The notes under the pieces: model-generated
Seen by the model: the letters and a program-made list of their open reading frames with translations, nothing else
Databases searched by the model: none
Told to the model about the DNA's origin: nothing
Shown here: positions 51,657-64,000 of the stretch, piece by piece
Numbering within the stretch: position 1 is the first letter of the stretch
Layout: the number at the start of each line of letters is the position of its first letter
Source of the DNA: Petrolisthes cinctipes
Lineage: Eukaryota > Arthropoda > Malacostraca > Decapoda > Porcellanidae
NCBI GenBank assembly: GCA_033782935.1
Contig: JAWQEG010000723.1
Coordinates: 248,001 to 312,000, forward strand
Direction: 5' to 3'
Length of the DNA: 64,000 nucleotides
Translations under genes and position numbers: made by a program

Positions 51657-54600
51657 GTAGGCATGTACAGATCGCTTCTGGGACCCCAAAATATTGAATT
51701 TTCGGGTGTTTTGAGCCTGAATTTGAGATATAAACGGGTACTGAAGATGCATGCACATATCGACTTTTGGGCACCTAAAACATCGATTTTGAGCATGTTT
51801 TGGGCCTGTATTTTGAAAATACTCTAACACGGAGTAGGCATTTACAGATCGCTTCTGGGACCCCAAAATATCGAATTTTCAGGTGTTTTATGCATGAATT
51901 TGAGATATCGCCTTTACGCACATAAAATATCGATTTGGAGCATATTTTGAGCCTATATTTTGAAAACATTCTAGCACTGAGTAGGCATGTACAGATCGCT
52001 TCTGGGACCCCAAAATATCGAATTTTCGGGTGTTTTGAGCCTGAATTTGAGATATAAACAAGTATAGAAGATACATACACATATTGACTTTGGGCACCAA
52101 AAATATCGATTTTCAGCATGTTTTAAGCTTGAATTTTGAAAATACTCTAACACGGAGTAGGCATGTACAGATCGCTTCTGGGACCCCAAAATATTGAATT
52201 TTCGGGTGTTTTGAGCCTGAATTTGAGATATAAACGGGTACTGAAGATGCATGCACATATCGACTTTTGTGCACCTAAAAGATCGATTTTTAGTATGTTT
52301 TGAGCATGTATTTTGAAAATACTCTAACACGGAGTAGGCATGTACAGATCGCTTCTGGGACCCCTAAATATCGAATTTTCGGGTGTTTTGGGACTGAATT
52401 TGAGATATCGACTTTTTGGCACCTAAAAGATCGATTTTTAGCATGTTTTTAGCCTATATTTTGAAAATATTCTAGCACTGAGTAGGCATGTACAGATTGC
52501 TTCTGGGACCCCCAAATATTGAATTTTCGAGTGTTTTGAGCCTGAATTTGAGATATAGACGGGTACAGAAGATACATGCACATATTGACTTTGGGCACCA
52601 AAAATATCGATTTTCAGCATGTTTTGGGCCTGAATTTTGAAAATACTCTAACACTGAGTAGGCATGTACAGATTGCTTCTGGGACCCCAAAATATCGAAT
52701 TTTCGGGTGTTTTGAGCCTGAATTTGAGATATAAACGGGTACTGAAGATGCATGCACATATCGACTTTTGTGCACCTAAAAGATCGATTTTCAGTATGTT
52801 TTGAGCATGTATTTAGGAAATACTCTAACACGGAGTAGGCATGTACAGATCGCTTCTGGGACCCCTAAATATCGAATTTTCGGGTGTTTAGGGCCAGAAT
52901 TTGTGATATAAACCGGTACTGAAGATGCATGCACATATCGACTTTTGGGCACCTAAAAGATCGATTTTCAGTATGTTTTGAGCATGTATTTAGGAAATAC
53001 TCTAACACGGAGTAGGCATGTACAGATCGCTTCTGGGACCTCTAAATATCGAATTTTCGGGTGTTTTGGGACTGAATTTGAGATATCGACTTTTTGGCAC
53101 CTAAAAGATAGATTTTTAGCATGTTTTTAGCCTATATTTTGAAAATATTCTAGCACTGTACAGATTGCATCTGGGACCCCAAAATATTGAATTTTCGGGT
53201 GTTTTGAGCCTGAATTTGAGATATAAACGGGTACAGAAGATACATGCACATATTGACTTTGGGCACCAAAAATATCGATTTTCGGCATGTTTTGGGCCTG
53301 AATTTTGAAAATACTCTAACACGGAGTAGGCATGTACAGATCGCTTCTGGTACCCCAAAATATCGAATTTTCGGGTGTTTAGGGCCAGAATTTGAGATAT
53401 AAACGGGTACAGAAGATGCATGCACATATCGACTTTTGGGCACCTAAGAGATCGATTTTCAGTATGTTTTTGGCCTGTATTTTGAAAATACTCTAACACG
53501 GAGTAGGCATGTACAGATACCTTCTGGGACCTCTAAATATCGAATTTTCGGGTGTTTTGGGACTGAATTTGATATATCGATTTGTTGGCACCTAAAATGT
53601 CGATTTTTAGCATGTTTTTAGCCTATATTTTGAAAATATTCTAGCACTGTGTAGGCATGTACAGATTGCTTCTGGGACCCCAAAATATTGAATTTTCGGG
53701 TGTTTTGAGCCTGAATTTGAGATATAAACGGGTACAGAAGATACATGCACATATTGACTTTGGGCATCTAAAATATCGATTTTCAGCATGTTTTGGGCCT
53801 GTATTTTGAAAATACTCTATCACGGAGTAGGCATGTACAGATTGCTTCTGGGACCCCAAAATATTGAATTTTCGGGTGTTTTGAGCCTGAATTTGAGATA
53901 TAAACGGGTACTGAAGATGCATGCACATATCGACTTTTATGCACCTAAAAGATCGATTTTCAGTATGTTTTATGCATGTATTTTGAAAATACTCTAACAC
54001 GGAGTAGGCATGTACAGATCGCTTCTGGGACCCCTAAATATCGAATTTTCGGGTGTTTTGGGACTGAATTTGAGATATCGACTTTTTGCCACCTAAAAGA
54101 TCGATTTTTAGCATGTTTTTGGCCTATATTTTGAAAATATTCTAGCACTGAGTAGGCATGTACAGATTGCTTCTGGGACCCCCAAATATTGAATTTTCGG
54201 GTGTTTTGAGCCTGAATTTGAGATATAGACGGGTACAGAAGATACATGCACATATTAACTTTGGGCACCAAAAATATCGATTTTCAGCATGTTTTGGGCC
54301 TGAATTTTGAAAATACTCTAACACTGAGTATGCATGTACAGATTGCTTCTGGGACCCCAAAATATCGAATTTTCGGGTGTTTTGAGCCTGAATTTGAGAT
54401 ATAAACGGGTACTGAAGATGCATGCACATATCGACTTTTGGTCACCTAAAATATCGATTTTGAGCATGTTTTGGGCCTGTATTTTGAAAATACTCTAACA
54501 CGGAGTAGGCATGTAGAGACCGCTTCTGGGACCCCAAAATATCGAATTTTCGGGAGTTTTGAGCCTGAATTTGAGATATAAACGAATATAGAAGATGCAT

Positions 54601-57600
54601 ACACATATTGACTTTGGGCACCAAAAATATCGATTTTTAGCATGTTTTGGGCCTGAATTTTGAAAATACTCTAACACGGAGTAGGCATGTACAGATCGCT
54701 TCTGGGACCCCAAAATATCGAATTTTCGGGTGTTTTGGGCCTGAATTTGAAATATCGCCTTTACGCATCTAAAATATCGATTTTTAGCATGTTTTGAGCC
54801 TATATTTTGAAAATATTCTAGCACTGAGTAGGAATGAACAGATCGATTCTGGGACCCCAAAATATCGATTTTTCGGGTGTTTTGAGCTTGAATTTGAGAT
54901 ATAAACGGGTACAGAAGATGCATGCACATATCGACTTTTCGGCACCTAAAAGATCGATTTTCAGTATGTTTTTGGCCTTTATTTTGAAAATACTCTAACA
55001 TGGAGTAGGCATGTACAAATCCCTTATTGGACCCCTAAATATCGAATTTTCGGGTGTTTTGGGACTGAATTTGAGATGTCGACTTTTTGGCACCTAAAAG
55101 ATCGATTTTTAGCATGTTTTTAGCCTATATTTTGAAAATATTCTAGCACTGAGTAGGCATGTACAGATTGCTTCTGGGACCCCAAAATATTGAATTTTCG
55201 GGTGTTTTGAGCCTGAATTTGAGATATAAAAGGGTACCGAAGATACATGCACATATTGACTTTGGGCATCTAAAATATCGATTTTCAGCATGTTTTGGGC
55301 ATGTATTTTGAAAATACTCTAACACGGAGTAGGCATGTACAGATCGCTACTGGGACCCCAAAATATCGAATTTTCGGGTCTTTTGAGCCTGAATTTGAGA
55401 TATAAACGGGTACTGAAGATGCATGCACATATCGACTTTTGGGCACCTAAAACATCGATTTTGAGCATGTTTTGGGCCTGTATTTTGTAAATACTGTAAC
55501 ACGGAGTAGGCATGTACATATCGCTTCTGGGACCCCAAAATATCGAATTTTCTAGTGTTTTGGGCCTGAATTTAATATATCGCCTTTTCGCACCTAAAAT
55601 ATCGATTTTTAGCATGTTTTGAGCCTATATTTTGAAAATATTCTAGCACTGAGTAGGCATGTACAGATCGCTTCTGGGACCCCAAAATATCGAATTTTAG
55701 GGTGTTTTGAGCCTGAATTTGAGATATAAACGAATACAGAAGATGCATGCACATATCGACTTTTGGGCACCTAAAATACCAATTTGGGCATGTTTTGAGC
55801 CAATATTTTGAAAACAATCTAGCACTGAGTACAGATCGCTTCTGGGACCCCAAAATATCGAATTTTCGGGTGTTTTGAGCCTGAATTTGAGATATAAACG
55901 AGTATAGAAGATGCATACACATATTGACTTTGGGCACCAAAAATATCGATTTTCAGCATGTTTTGGGCCTGAATTATGAAAATACTCTAACCCGAAGTAG
56001 GCATGTACAGATTGCTTCTGGGACCCCAAAATATCGAATTTTCGGGTGTTTTGAGCCTGAATTTGAGATATAAGCGGGTACTGAAGATGCATGCACATAT
56101 CGACTTTTGGGCACCTAAAACATCGATTTTGAGCATGTTTTGGGCCTGTATTTTGAAAATACTCTAACACGGAGTAGGCATGTACAGATCGTTTCTGGGA
56201 CCCCTAAATATCGAATTTTCGGGTGTTTTGTGCCTTAATTTGTGATATCGACTTTTTGGCACCTAAAATATTGATTTTTAGCATGTTTTTAGCCAATATT
56301 TTGAAAATATTCTAGCACTGAGTAGGCATGTACAGATTGCTTCTGGGACCCCAAAATATTGAATTTTCGGGTGTTTAGGGCCATAATTTGAGATATAAAC
56401 GGGTACAGAAGATGCATGCACATATTGACTTTGGGCATCTAAAATATCGATTTTCAGCATGTTTAGGGCATGTATTTTGAAAATACTCTAACACGGAGTA
56501 GGCATGTACAGATCGCTTCTAAGACCCCAAAATATCGAATTTTCGGGTGTTTTGAGCCTGAATTTGAGATATAAACGGGTACTGAAGATGCATGCACATA
56601 TCGACTTTTGGGAACCTAAAATATCGATTTTGAGCATGTTTTGGGCCTGTATTTTGAAAATACTCTAACACGGAGTAGGCATGTACAGATCGCTTCTGGG
56701 ACCCCAAAATATCGAATATTCGAGTGTTTTGGGCCTGAATTTGAGATATCGCCTTTACGCACCTAAAATATCGATTTCTAGCATGTTTTGAGCCTATATT
56801 TTGAAAATATTCTAGCACTGAGTAGGCATGTACAGATCGCTTCCGGGACTCCAAAATATCGAATTTTCGGGTGTTTTGAGCTTGAATTTGAGATATAAAC
56901 GAGTACAGAAGATGCATGCACATATCGACTTTTGGGCACCTAAAATATCGATTTTGAGCATGTTTTGAGCCTATATTTTGAAAACATTCTAGCACTGAGT
57001 AGGCATGTAGAGATCGCTTCTGGGACCCCAAAATATCGAATTTTCGGGTGTTTTGAGCTTGAATTTGAGATATAAACGAGTATAGAAGATGCATACACAT
57101 ATTGACTTTGGGCACCAAAAATATCGATTTTTAGCATGTTTTGTGCCTGAATTTTGAAAATACTCTAACACGGAGTAGGCATGTACAGATCGCTTCTGGG
57201 ACCCCAAAATATCGAATTTTCGGGTGTTTTGGGCCTGAATTTGAAATATCGCCTTTACGCATCTAAAATATCGATTTTTAGCATGTTTTGAGCCTATATT
57301 TTGAAAATATTCTAGCACTGAGTAGGAATGTACAGATCGATTCTGGGACCCCAAAATATCGATTTTTCGGGTGTTTTGAGCTTGAATTTGAGATATAAAC
57401 GAGTACAGAAAATGCATGCACATATCGACTTTTGGGCACCTAAAATATCGATTTCGAGCATGTTTTGAGCCTATATTTTGAAAATACTCTAACACGGAGT
57501 AGGCATGTACAGATCGCTTCTGGGACCCCAAAATATCGAATTTTCGGGTCTTTTGAGCCTGAATTTGAGATATAAACGGATACTGAAGATGCATGCACAT

Positions 57601-60600
57601 ATCGACTTTTGGGCACCTAAAACATCGATTTTGAGCATGTTTTGGGCCTGTATTTTGAAAATACTGTAACACGGAGTAGGCATGTACATATCGCTTCTGG
57701 GACCCCAAAATATCGAATTTTCGGGTGTTTTGGGCCTGAATTTAATATATCGCCTTTTCGAACCTAAAATATCGATTTTTAGCATGCTTTGAGCCTATAT
57801 TTTGAAAATATTCTAGCACTGAGTAGGCATGTACAGATCGCTTCTGGGACCCCAAAATATCGAATTTTCGGGTGTTTTGAGCCTGAATTTGAGATATAAA
57901 CGAATACAGAAGATGCATGCACATATCGACTTTTGGGCACCTAAAATATCGATTTTGAGCATGTTTTGAGCCAATATTTTGAAAACAATCTAGCACTGAG
58001 TAGGCATGTACAGATCGCTTCTGGGACCCCAAAATATCGAATTTTCGGGTGTTTAGGGCCAGAATTTGAGATATAAACGGGTACAGAAGATCCATGCACA
58101 TATCGACTTTTGTGCACCTAAAAGATCGATTTTCAGTATGTTTTTGGCCTGCATTTTGAAAATACTCTAACACGGAGTAGGCATGTACAGATCCCTTCTG
58201 GGACCCCTAAATATCGAATTTTCGGGTGTTTTGGGACTGAATTTGAGATATCGATTTTTTGGCACCTAAAATGTCGATTTTTATTATGTTTTTAGCCTAT
58301 ATTTTGAAAAAATTCTAGTACTGAGTAGGCATGTACAGATCACTTCTGGGACCCCAAAATATCGAATTTTCGGGTGTTTTGAGGCTGAATTTTAGATATA
58401 AACGAGTATAGAAGATGCATACACATATTGACTTTGGGCACCAAAAATATCGATTTTCAGCATGTTTTGGGCCTGAATTTTGAAAATACACTAACACGGA
58501 GTAGGCATGTACCGATCGCTTCTGGGACCCCTAAATATCGAAGCTTCGGGTGTTTTGGAACTGAATTTGAGATATCGACTTTTTGGCACCTAAAATATCG
58601 ATTTTTAGCATGTTTTTAGCCTATATTTTGAAAATATTCTAGCACGGAGTAGGCATGTACAGATCGCTTCTGGGACCCCAAAATATCGAAGTTTCGGGTG
58701 TTTTGAGCTTGAATTTGAGATATAAACGAGTACAGAAGATGCATGCACATATCGACTGTTGGGCACCTAAAATATCGATTTTGAGCATGTTTTGAGCCTA
58801 TATTTTGAAAACATTCTAGCTCTGAGTAGGCATGTACAGATCGCTTCTGGGACCCCAAAATATCGAATTTTCGGGTGTTTAGGGCCAGAATTTGAGATAT
58901 AAACGGGTACAGAAGATGCATGCACATATCGACTTTTCGGCACCTAAAAGATCGATTTTCAGTATGTTTTTGGCCTTTATTTTGAAAATACTCTAACACG
59001 GAGTAGGCATGTACAAATCCCTTATTGGACCCCTAAATATCGAATTTTCGGGTGTTTTGGGACTGAATTTGAGATGTCGACTTTTTGGCACCTAAAAGAT
59101 CGATTTTTAGCATGTTTTTAGCCTATATTTTGAAAATATTCTAGCACTGAGTAGGCATGTACAGATTGCTTCTGGGACCCCAAAATATTGAATTTTCGGG
59201 TGTTTTGAGCCTGAATTTGAGATATAAAAGGGTACCGAAGATACATGCACATATTGACTTTGGGCATCTAAAATATCGATTTTCAGCATGTTTTGGGCAT
59301 GTATTTTGAAAATACTCTAACACGGAGTAGGCATGTACATATCGCTTCTGGGACCCCAAAATATCGAATTTTCGGGTGTTTTGGGCCTGAATTTAATATA
59401 TCGCCTTTTCGCACCTTAAATATCGATTTTTAGCATGTTTTGAGCCTATATTTTGAAAATATTCTAGCACTGAGTAGGCATGTACAGATCGCTTCTGGGA
59501 CCCCAAAATATCGAATTTTCGGGTGTTTTGAGACTGAATTTGAGATATAAACGAATACAGAAGATGCATGCACATATCGACTTTTGGGCACCTAAAATAT
59601 CGATTTTGAGCATGTTTTGAGCCAATATTTTGAAAACAATCTAGCACTGAGTAGGCATGTACAGATCGCTTCTGGGACCCCAAAATATCGAATTTTCGGG
59701 TGTTTAGGGCCAGAATTTGAGATATAAACGGGTACAGAAGATCCATGCACATATCGACTTTTGTGCACCTAAAAGATCGATTTTCAGTATGTTTTTGGCC
59801 TGCATTTTGAAAATACTCTAACACGGAGTAGGCATGTACAGATCCCTTCTGGGACCCCTAAATATCGAATTTTCGGGTGTTTTGGGACTGAATTTGAGAT
59901 ATCGATTTTTTGGCACCTAAAATGTCGATTTTTAGTATGTTTTTAGCCTATATTTTGAAAAAATTCTAGCACTGAGTAGGCATGTACAGATCACTTCTGG
60001 GACCCCAAAATATCGAATTTTCGGGTGTTTCGAGCCTGAATTTTAGATATAAACGAGTATAGAAGATGCATACACATATTGACTTTGGGCACCAAAAATA
60101 TCGATTTTCAGCATGTTTTGGGCCTGAATTTTGAAAATACACTAACACGGAGTAGGCATGTACCGATCGCTTCAGGGACCCCTAAATATCGAAGCTTTGG
60201 GTGTTTTGGAACTGAATTTGAGATATCGACTTTTTGGCACCTAAAATATCGATTTTTAGCATGTTTTTAGCCTATATTTTGAAAATATTCTAGCACGGAG
60301 TAGGCATGTACAGATCGCTTCTGGGACCCCAAAATATCGAATTTTCGGGTGTTTTGAGCTTGAATTTGAGATATAAACGAGTACAGAAGATGCATGCACA
60401 TATCGACTTTTGGGCACCTAAAATATCGATTTTGAGCATGTTTTGAGCCTATATTTTGAAAACATTCTAGCTCTGAGTAGGCATGTACAGATCGCTTCTG
60501 GGACCCAAAAATATCGAATTTTCGGGTGTTTAGGGCCAGAATTTGAGATATAAACGGGTACAGAAGATGCATGCACATATCGACTTTTCAGCACCTAAAA

Positions 60601-63600
60601 GATCGATTTTCAGTATGTTTTTGGCCTGTATTTTGAAAATACTCTAACACGGAGTAGGCATGTACAGATACCTTCTGGGACCCCTAAATATCGAATTTTC
60701 GGGTGTTTTGGGACTGAATTTGAGATATCGACTTTTTGGCACCTAAAAGATCGATTTTTAGCATGTTTTTAGCCTATATTTTGAAAATATTCTAGCACTG
60801 AGTAGGCATGTACAGATTGCTTCTGGGACCCCAAAATATTGAATTTTCGGGTGTTTTGAGAATGAATTTGAGATATAAACGGGTACAGAAGATACATGCA
60901 CATATTGACTTTGGGCATCTAAAATATCGATTTTCAGCATGTTTTGGGCCTGTATTTTGAAAATACTCTAACACTGAGTAGGCATGTACAGATTGCTTCT
61001 GGGACCATAAAATATCGAATTTTCGGGTGTTTTGAGCCTGAATTTGAGATATAAACGGGTACTGAAGATGCATGCACATATCGACTTTTGTGCACCTAAA
61101 AGATCGATTTTCAGTATGTTTTGAGCATGTATTTTGAAAATACTCTAACACGGAGTAGGCATGTACAGATCGCTTCTGGGACCCCTAAATATCGAATTTT
61201 CGGGTGTTTTGAGCCTGAATTTGAGATATAAAAGGGTACCGAAGATACATGCACATATTGACTTTGGGCATCTAAAATATCGATTTTCAGCATGTTTTGG
61301 GCATGTATTTTGAAAATACTCTAACACGGAGTAGGCATGTACAGATCGCTTCTGGGACCCCTAAATATCGAATTTTCGGGTGTTTTGGGACTGAATTTGA
61401 GATATCGACTTTTTGGCACCTAAAAGAGCGATTTTTTAGCATGTTTTTAGCCTATATTTTGTAAATATTCTAGCACTTAGTAGGCATGTACAGATTGCTT
61501 CTGGGACCCCAAAATATTGAATTTTCGGGTGTTTTGAGCCTGAATTTGAGATATAAACGAGTACAGAAGATGCATGCACATATCGACTTTTGGGCACCTA
61601 AAATATCGATTTTGAGCATGTTTTGAGCCTATATTTTGAAAACATTCTAGCTCGGAGTAGGCATGTACAGATCGCTTCTGGGACCCAAAAATATCGAATT
61701 TTCGTGTGTTTTGAGCCTGAATTTGAGATATAAACGGGTACAGAAGATACAAGCACATATTGACTTTGGGCATCTAAAATATCGATTTTCAGCATGTTTT
61801 GGGCATGTATTTTGAAAATACTCTAACACGGAGTAGGCATGTACAGATCGCTTCTGGGACCCCAAAATATCGAATTCTCGGGTTTTTTGAGCCTGAATTT
61901 GAGATATAAACGAGTACAGAAGAGGCATGCACATATCGACTTTGGGCACCTAAAATTTCGATTTTGAGCATGTTTTGAGCCTATATTTGAAAACATTCTA
62001 GCACTGAGTAGGCATGTACAGATCGCTTCTGGGATCCCAAAATATCGAATTTTCGGGTGTTTTGAGCCTGAATTTGAGATATAAACGAGTATCGAAGAAG
62101 CATACACATATTGACTTTGGGCACCAAAAATATCGATTTTCAGCATGTTTTGAGCCTGAATTATGAAAATACTCTAACACGAAGTAGGCATGTACAGATT
62201 GCTTCAGGGACCCCTAAATATCGAATTTTCGGGTGTTTTGAGCCTGAATTTGAGATATAAAAGGGTACCGAAGATACATGCACATATTGACTTCGGGCAT
62301 CTAAAATATCGATTTTCAGCATGTTTTGGGCATGTATTTTGAAAATACTCTAACACGGAGTAGGCATGTACAGATCGCTTCTGGGACCCCTAAATATCGA
62401 ATTTTCGGATGTTTTGGGACTAAATTTGAGGTATCGACTTTTTGGCACCTAAAAGAGCGATTTTTAGCATGTTTTTAGCCTATATTTTGAAAATATTCTA
62501 GCACTTAGTAGGCATGTACAGATTGCTTCTGGGACCCCAAAATATTGAATTTTCGGGTGTTTTGAGCCTGAATTTGAGATATAAACGAGTATAGAAGATG
62601 CATGCACATATCGACTTTTGGACACCTAAAATATCGATTTTGAGCATGTTTTGAGCCTATATTTTGAAAACATTCTAGCTCTGAGTAGGCATGTACAGAT
62701 CGCTTCTGGGACCCAAAAATATCGAATTTTCAGGTGTTTAGGGCCAGAATTTGAGATATAAACGGGTACAGAAGATGCATGCACATATCGACTTTTCGGC
62801 ACCAAAAAGATCGATTTTCAGCATGTTTTTGGCCTGTATTTTGAAAATACACTAACACGGAGTAGGCATGTACCGATCGCTTCTGGGACCCCTAAATATC
62901 GAAGCTTCGGGTGTTTTGGAACTGAATTTGAGATATCGACTTTTTGGCACCTAAAATATCGATTTTTAGCATGTTTTTAGCCTATATTTTGAAAATATTC
63001 TAGCACGGAGTAGGCATGTACAGATCGCTTCTGGGACCCCAAAATATCGAATTTTCGGGTGTTTTGAGCTTGAATTTGAGATATAAACGAGTACAGAAGA
63101 TGCATGCACATATCGACTGTTGGGCACCTAAAATATCGATTTTGAGCATGTTTTGAGCCTATATTTTGAAAACATTCTAGCTCTGAGTAGGCATGTACAG
63201 ATCGCTTCTGGGACCCCAAAATATCGAATTTTCGGGTGTTTAGGGCCAGAATTTGAGATATAAACGGGTACAGAAGATGCATGCACATATCGACTTTTCG
63301 GCACCTAAAAGATCGATTTTCAGTATGTTTTTGGCCTTTATTTTGAAAATACTCTAACACGGAGTAGGCATGTACAAATCCCTTATTGGACCCCTAAATA
63401 TCGAATTTTCGGGTGTTTTGGGACTGAATTTGAGATGTCGACTTTTTGGCACCTAAAAGATCGATTTTTAGCATGTTTTTAGCCTATATTTTGAAAATAT
63501 TCTAGCACTGAGTAGGCATGTACAGATTGCTTCTGGGACCCCAAAATATTGAATTTTCGGGTGTTTTGAGCCTGAATTTGAGATATAAAAGGGTACCGAA

Positions 63601-63834
63601 GATACATGCACATATTGACTTTGGGCATCTAAAATATCGATTTTCAGCATGTTTTGGGCATGTATTTTGAAAATACTCTAACACGGAGTAGGCATGTACA
63701 TATCGCTTCTGGGACCCCAAAATATAGAATTTTCGGGTGTTTTGGGCCTGAATTTAATATATCGCCTTTTCGCACCTTAAATATCGATTTTTAGCATGTT
63801 TTGAGCCTATATTTTGAAAATATTCTAGCACTGA
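51657..63834 (+). repeat. 13.5-kb tandem duplication, copy 2 (12,178 bp)
   Basis: It follows copy 1 without a gap, and the junction falls in the gagtaggcatg landmark. It lacks 501, 191 and 855 bp relative to copy 1 and has 177 bp extra, a net 1370 bp shorter, which equals the length difference. Substitutions between copies are sparse by eye. Confidence 0.88.
60257..60433 (+). repeat. 177-bp monomer present in copy 2, absent in copy 1
   Basis: Copy 1 near 47390 joins an A-like head to a tail with cgattttgagcatg, while copy 2 has the complete A tail and one additional full-length monomer. The breakpoint lies in the shared gcacctaaaatatcgatttt. The length is exactly one monomer. Confidence 0.83.
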
Positions 63835-64000
63835 GTAGGCATGTACAGATCGCTTCTGGGACCCCAAAATATCGAATTTTCGGGTGTTTTGAGCCTGAAT
63901 TTGAGATATAAACGAATACAGAAGATGCATGCACATATCGACTTTTGGGCACCTAAAATATCGATTTTGAGCATGTTTTGAGCCAATATTTTGAAAACAA
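63835..64000 (+). repeat. Start of further array beyond copy 2
   Basis: After 63834 the sequence does not restart the 13.5-kb unit. It reads cgaatacagaagatgc and gagccaatattttg, as at 46629-46780. The array therefore continues past the window edge with a 46.6-kb-like segment. Confidence 0.8.

Larger units (their letters stand above)
1..64000 (+). repeat. Tandem satellite array of ~177-bp monomer family, whole window
   Basis: Every part of the window reads as head-to-tail copies of one AT-rich monomer. A convenient landmark is gtaggcatgtacagat, which recurs every 148, 176 or 177 bp; at an average of 167 bp this implies roughly 380 monomers (an estimate, not a count). Other near-invariant pieces are cttctgggacc, aattttcgggtgtttt and attttgaaaa. 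All copies I read have the same orientation. GC in one counted monomer (2869-3045) is 67/177. Monomer length close to a nucleosome repeat, higher-order structure and absence of other sequence are typical of centromeric or pericentromeric satellites. I do not recognise the family and cannot name the species. A non-centromeric heterochromatic block is the main alternative. Confidence 0.97.

Noticed and set aside
43472..57708. Minus-strand open frames of 167-239 codons as protein genes
   Set aside because: They are translations of the satellite in frames kept open by the 177-bp period. Other frames are open in the same place, lengths vary with monomer indels, and no start context, domain or promoter is recognisable.
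38109..63834. Treating the 13.5-kb repeat as a mobile element
   Set aside because: The junctions lie in monomer phase, with no terminal repeats, target-site duplications or coding capacity; unequal exchange is sufficient.
1..64000. CRISPR array
   Set aside because: The repeats are contiguous 148-177-bp monomers without unique spacers or cas genes.
1..64000. Human alpha satellite or Arabidopsis 180-bp centromere satellite
   Set aside because: Monomer length and sequence do not match either family as I know them; only the general size class is shared.
1..64000. tRNA, rRNA or telomere repeats
   Set aside because: I saw no cloverleaf, conserved rRNA segment or short G-rich telomere repeat; gggacc and gggtg motifs are part of the monomer.

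Overview
All 64,000 bases are one head-to-tail tandem satellite array. I see no unique sequence, no convincing gene, no RNA gene, no transposon insertion and no reversal of orientation, and the array runs off both edges. This suggests a centromeric or pericentromeric satellite block in a eukaryotic nuclear genome assembled with long reads. I do not recognise the family. It is not human alpha satellite or the Arabidopsis 180-bp satellite as I know them. Species and chromosomal position cannot be settled from sequence alone. GC is about 38% (67 of 177 bases counted in one monomer).

The basic unit is 177 bp. It looks like a diverged dimer of an ancestral unit of about 89 bp. Three main monomer classes exist. 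A is 148 bp, a 177-mer that lost exactly 29 bp between two ATAT tetranucleotides. B is 176 bp. C is 177 bp. They follow one another as A-B-C, a 501-bp higher-order repeat (HOR). Two flavours of that trimer alternate (A1-B1-C1, A2-B2-C2) to give a 1002-bp hexamer, clearest at 2547-4373 and 8307-9809.

Larger reiterations lie on top. Bases 1-8306 are mixed trimers with three 111/112-bp mini-monomers and a 3.26-kb-spaced duplication. Bases 8307-18630 hold units of 2309 bp (two copies) and 2161 bp (about two copies). Bases 17719-25020 are a tandem duplication of a 3654-bp unit. Bases 24555-32020 are a mosaic of three blocks in the order X-Y-Z-X-Z-X-Y-Z (X 964 bp, Y 1474 bp, Z 628 bp). Bases 32021-38108 are more divergent and irregular. 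Bases 38109-51656 and 51657-63834 are two copies of a unit of about 13.5 kb that differ by four large indels (501, 191, 177 and 855 bp). Bases 63835-64000 start the next stretch of array.

There are no genes to connect. What can be read is the history of the array: half-unit dimerisation, a microhomology deletion creating class A, trimer and hexamer HOR formation, repeated unequal exchange of kilobase segments, and finally a 13.5-kb tandem duplication. Class-defining changes include a run of CpG-to-TpG differences, a covarying base pair in a conserved dyad, and loss of an alternating purine-pyrimidine tract in class A. Many minus-strand open frames (up to 239 codons) are by-products of monomer length and stop-codon scarcity, and I do not call them genes.
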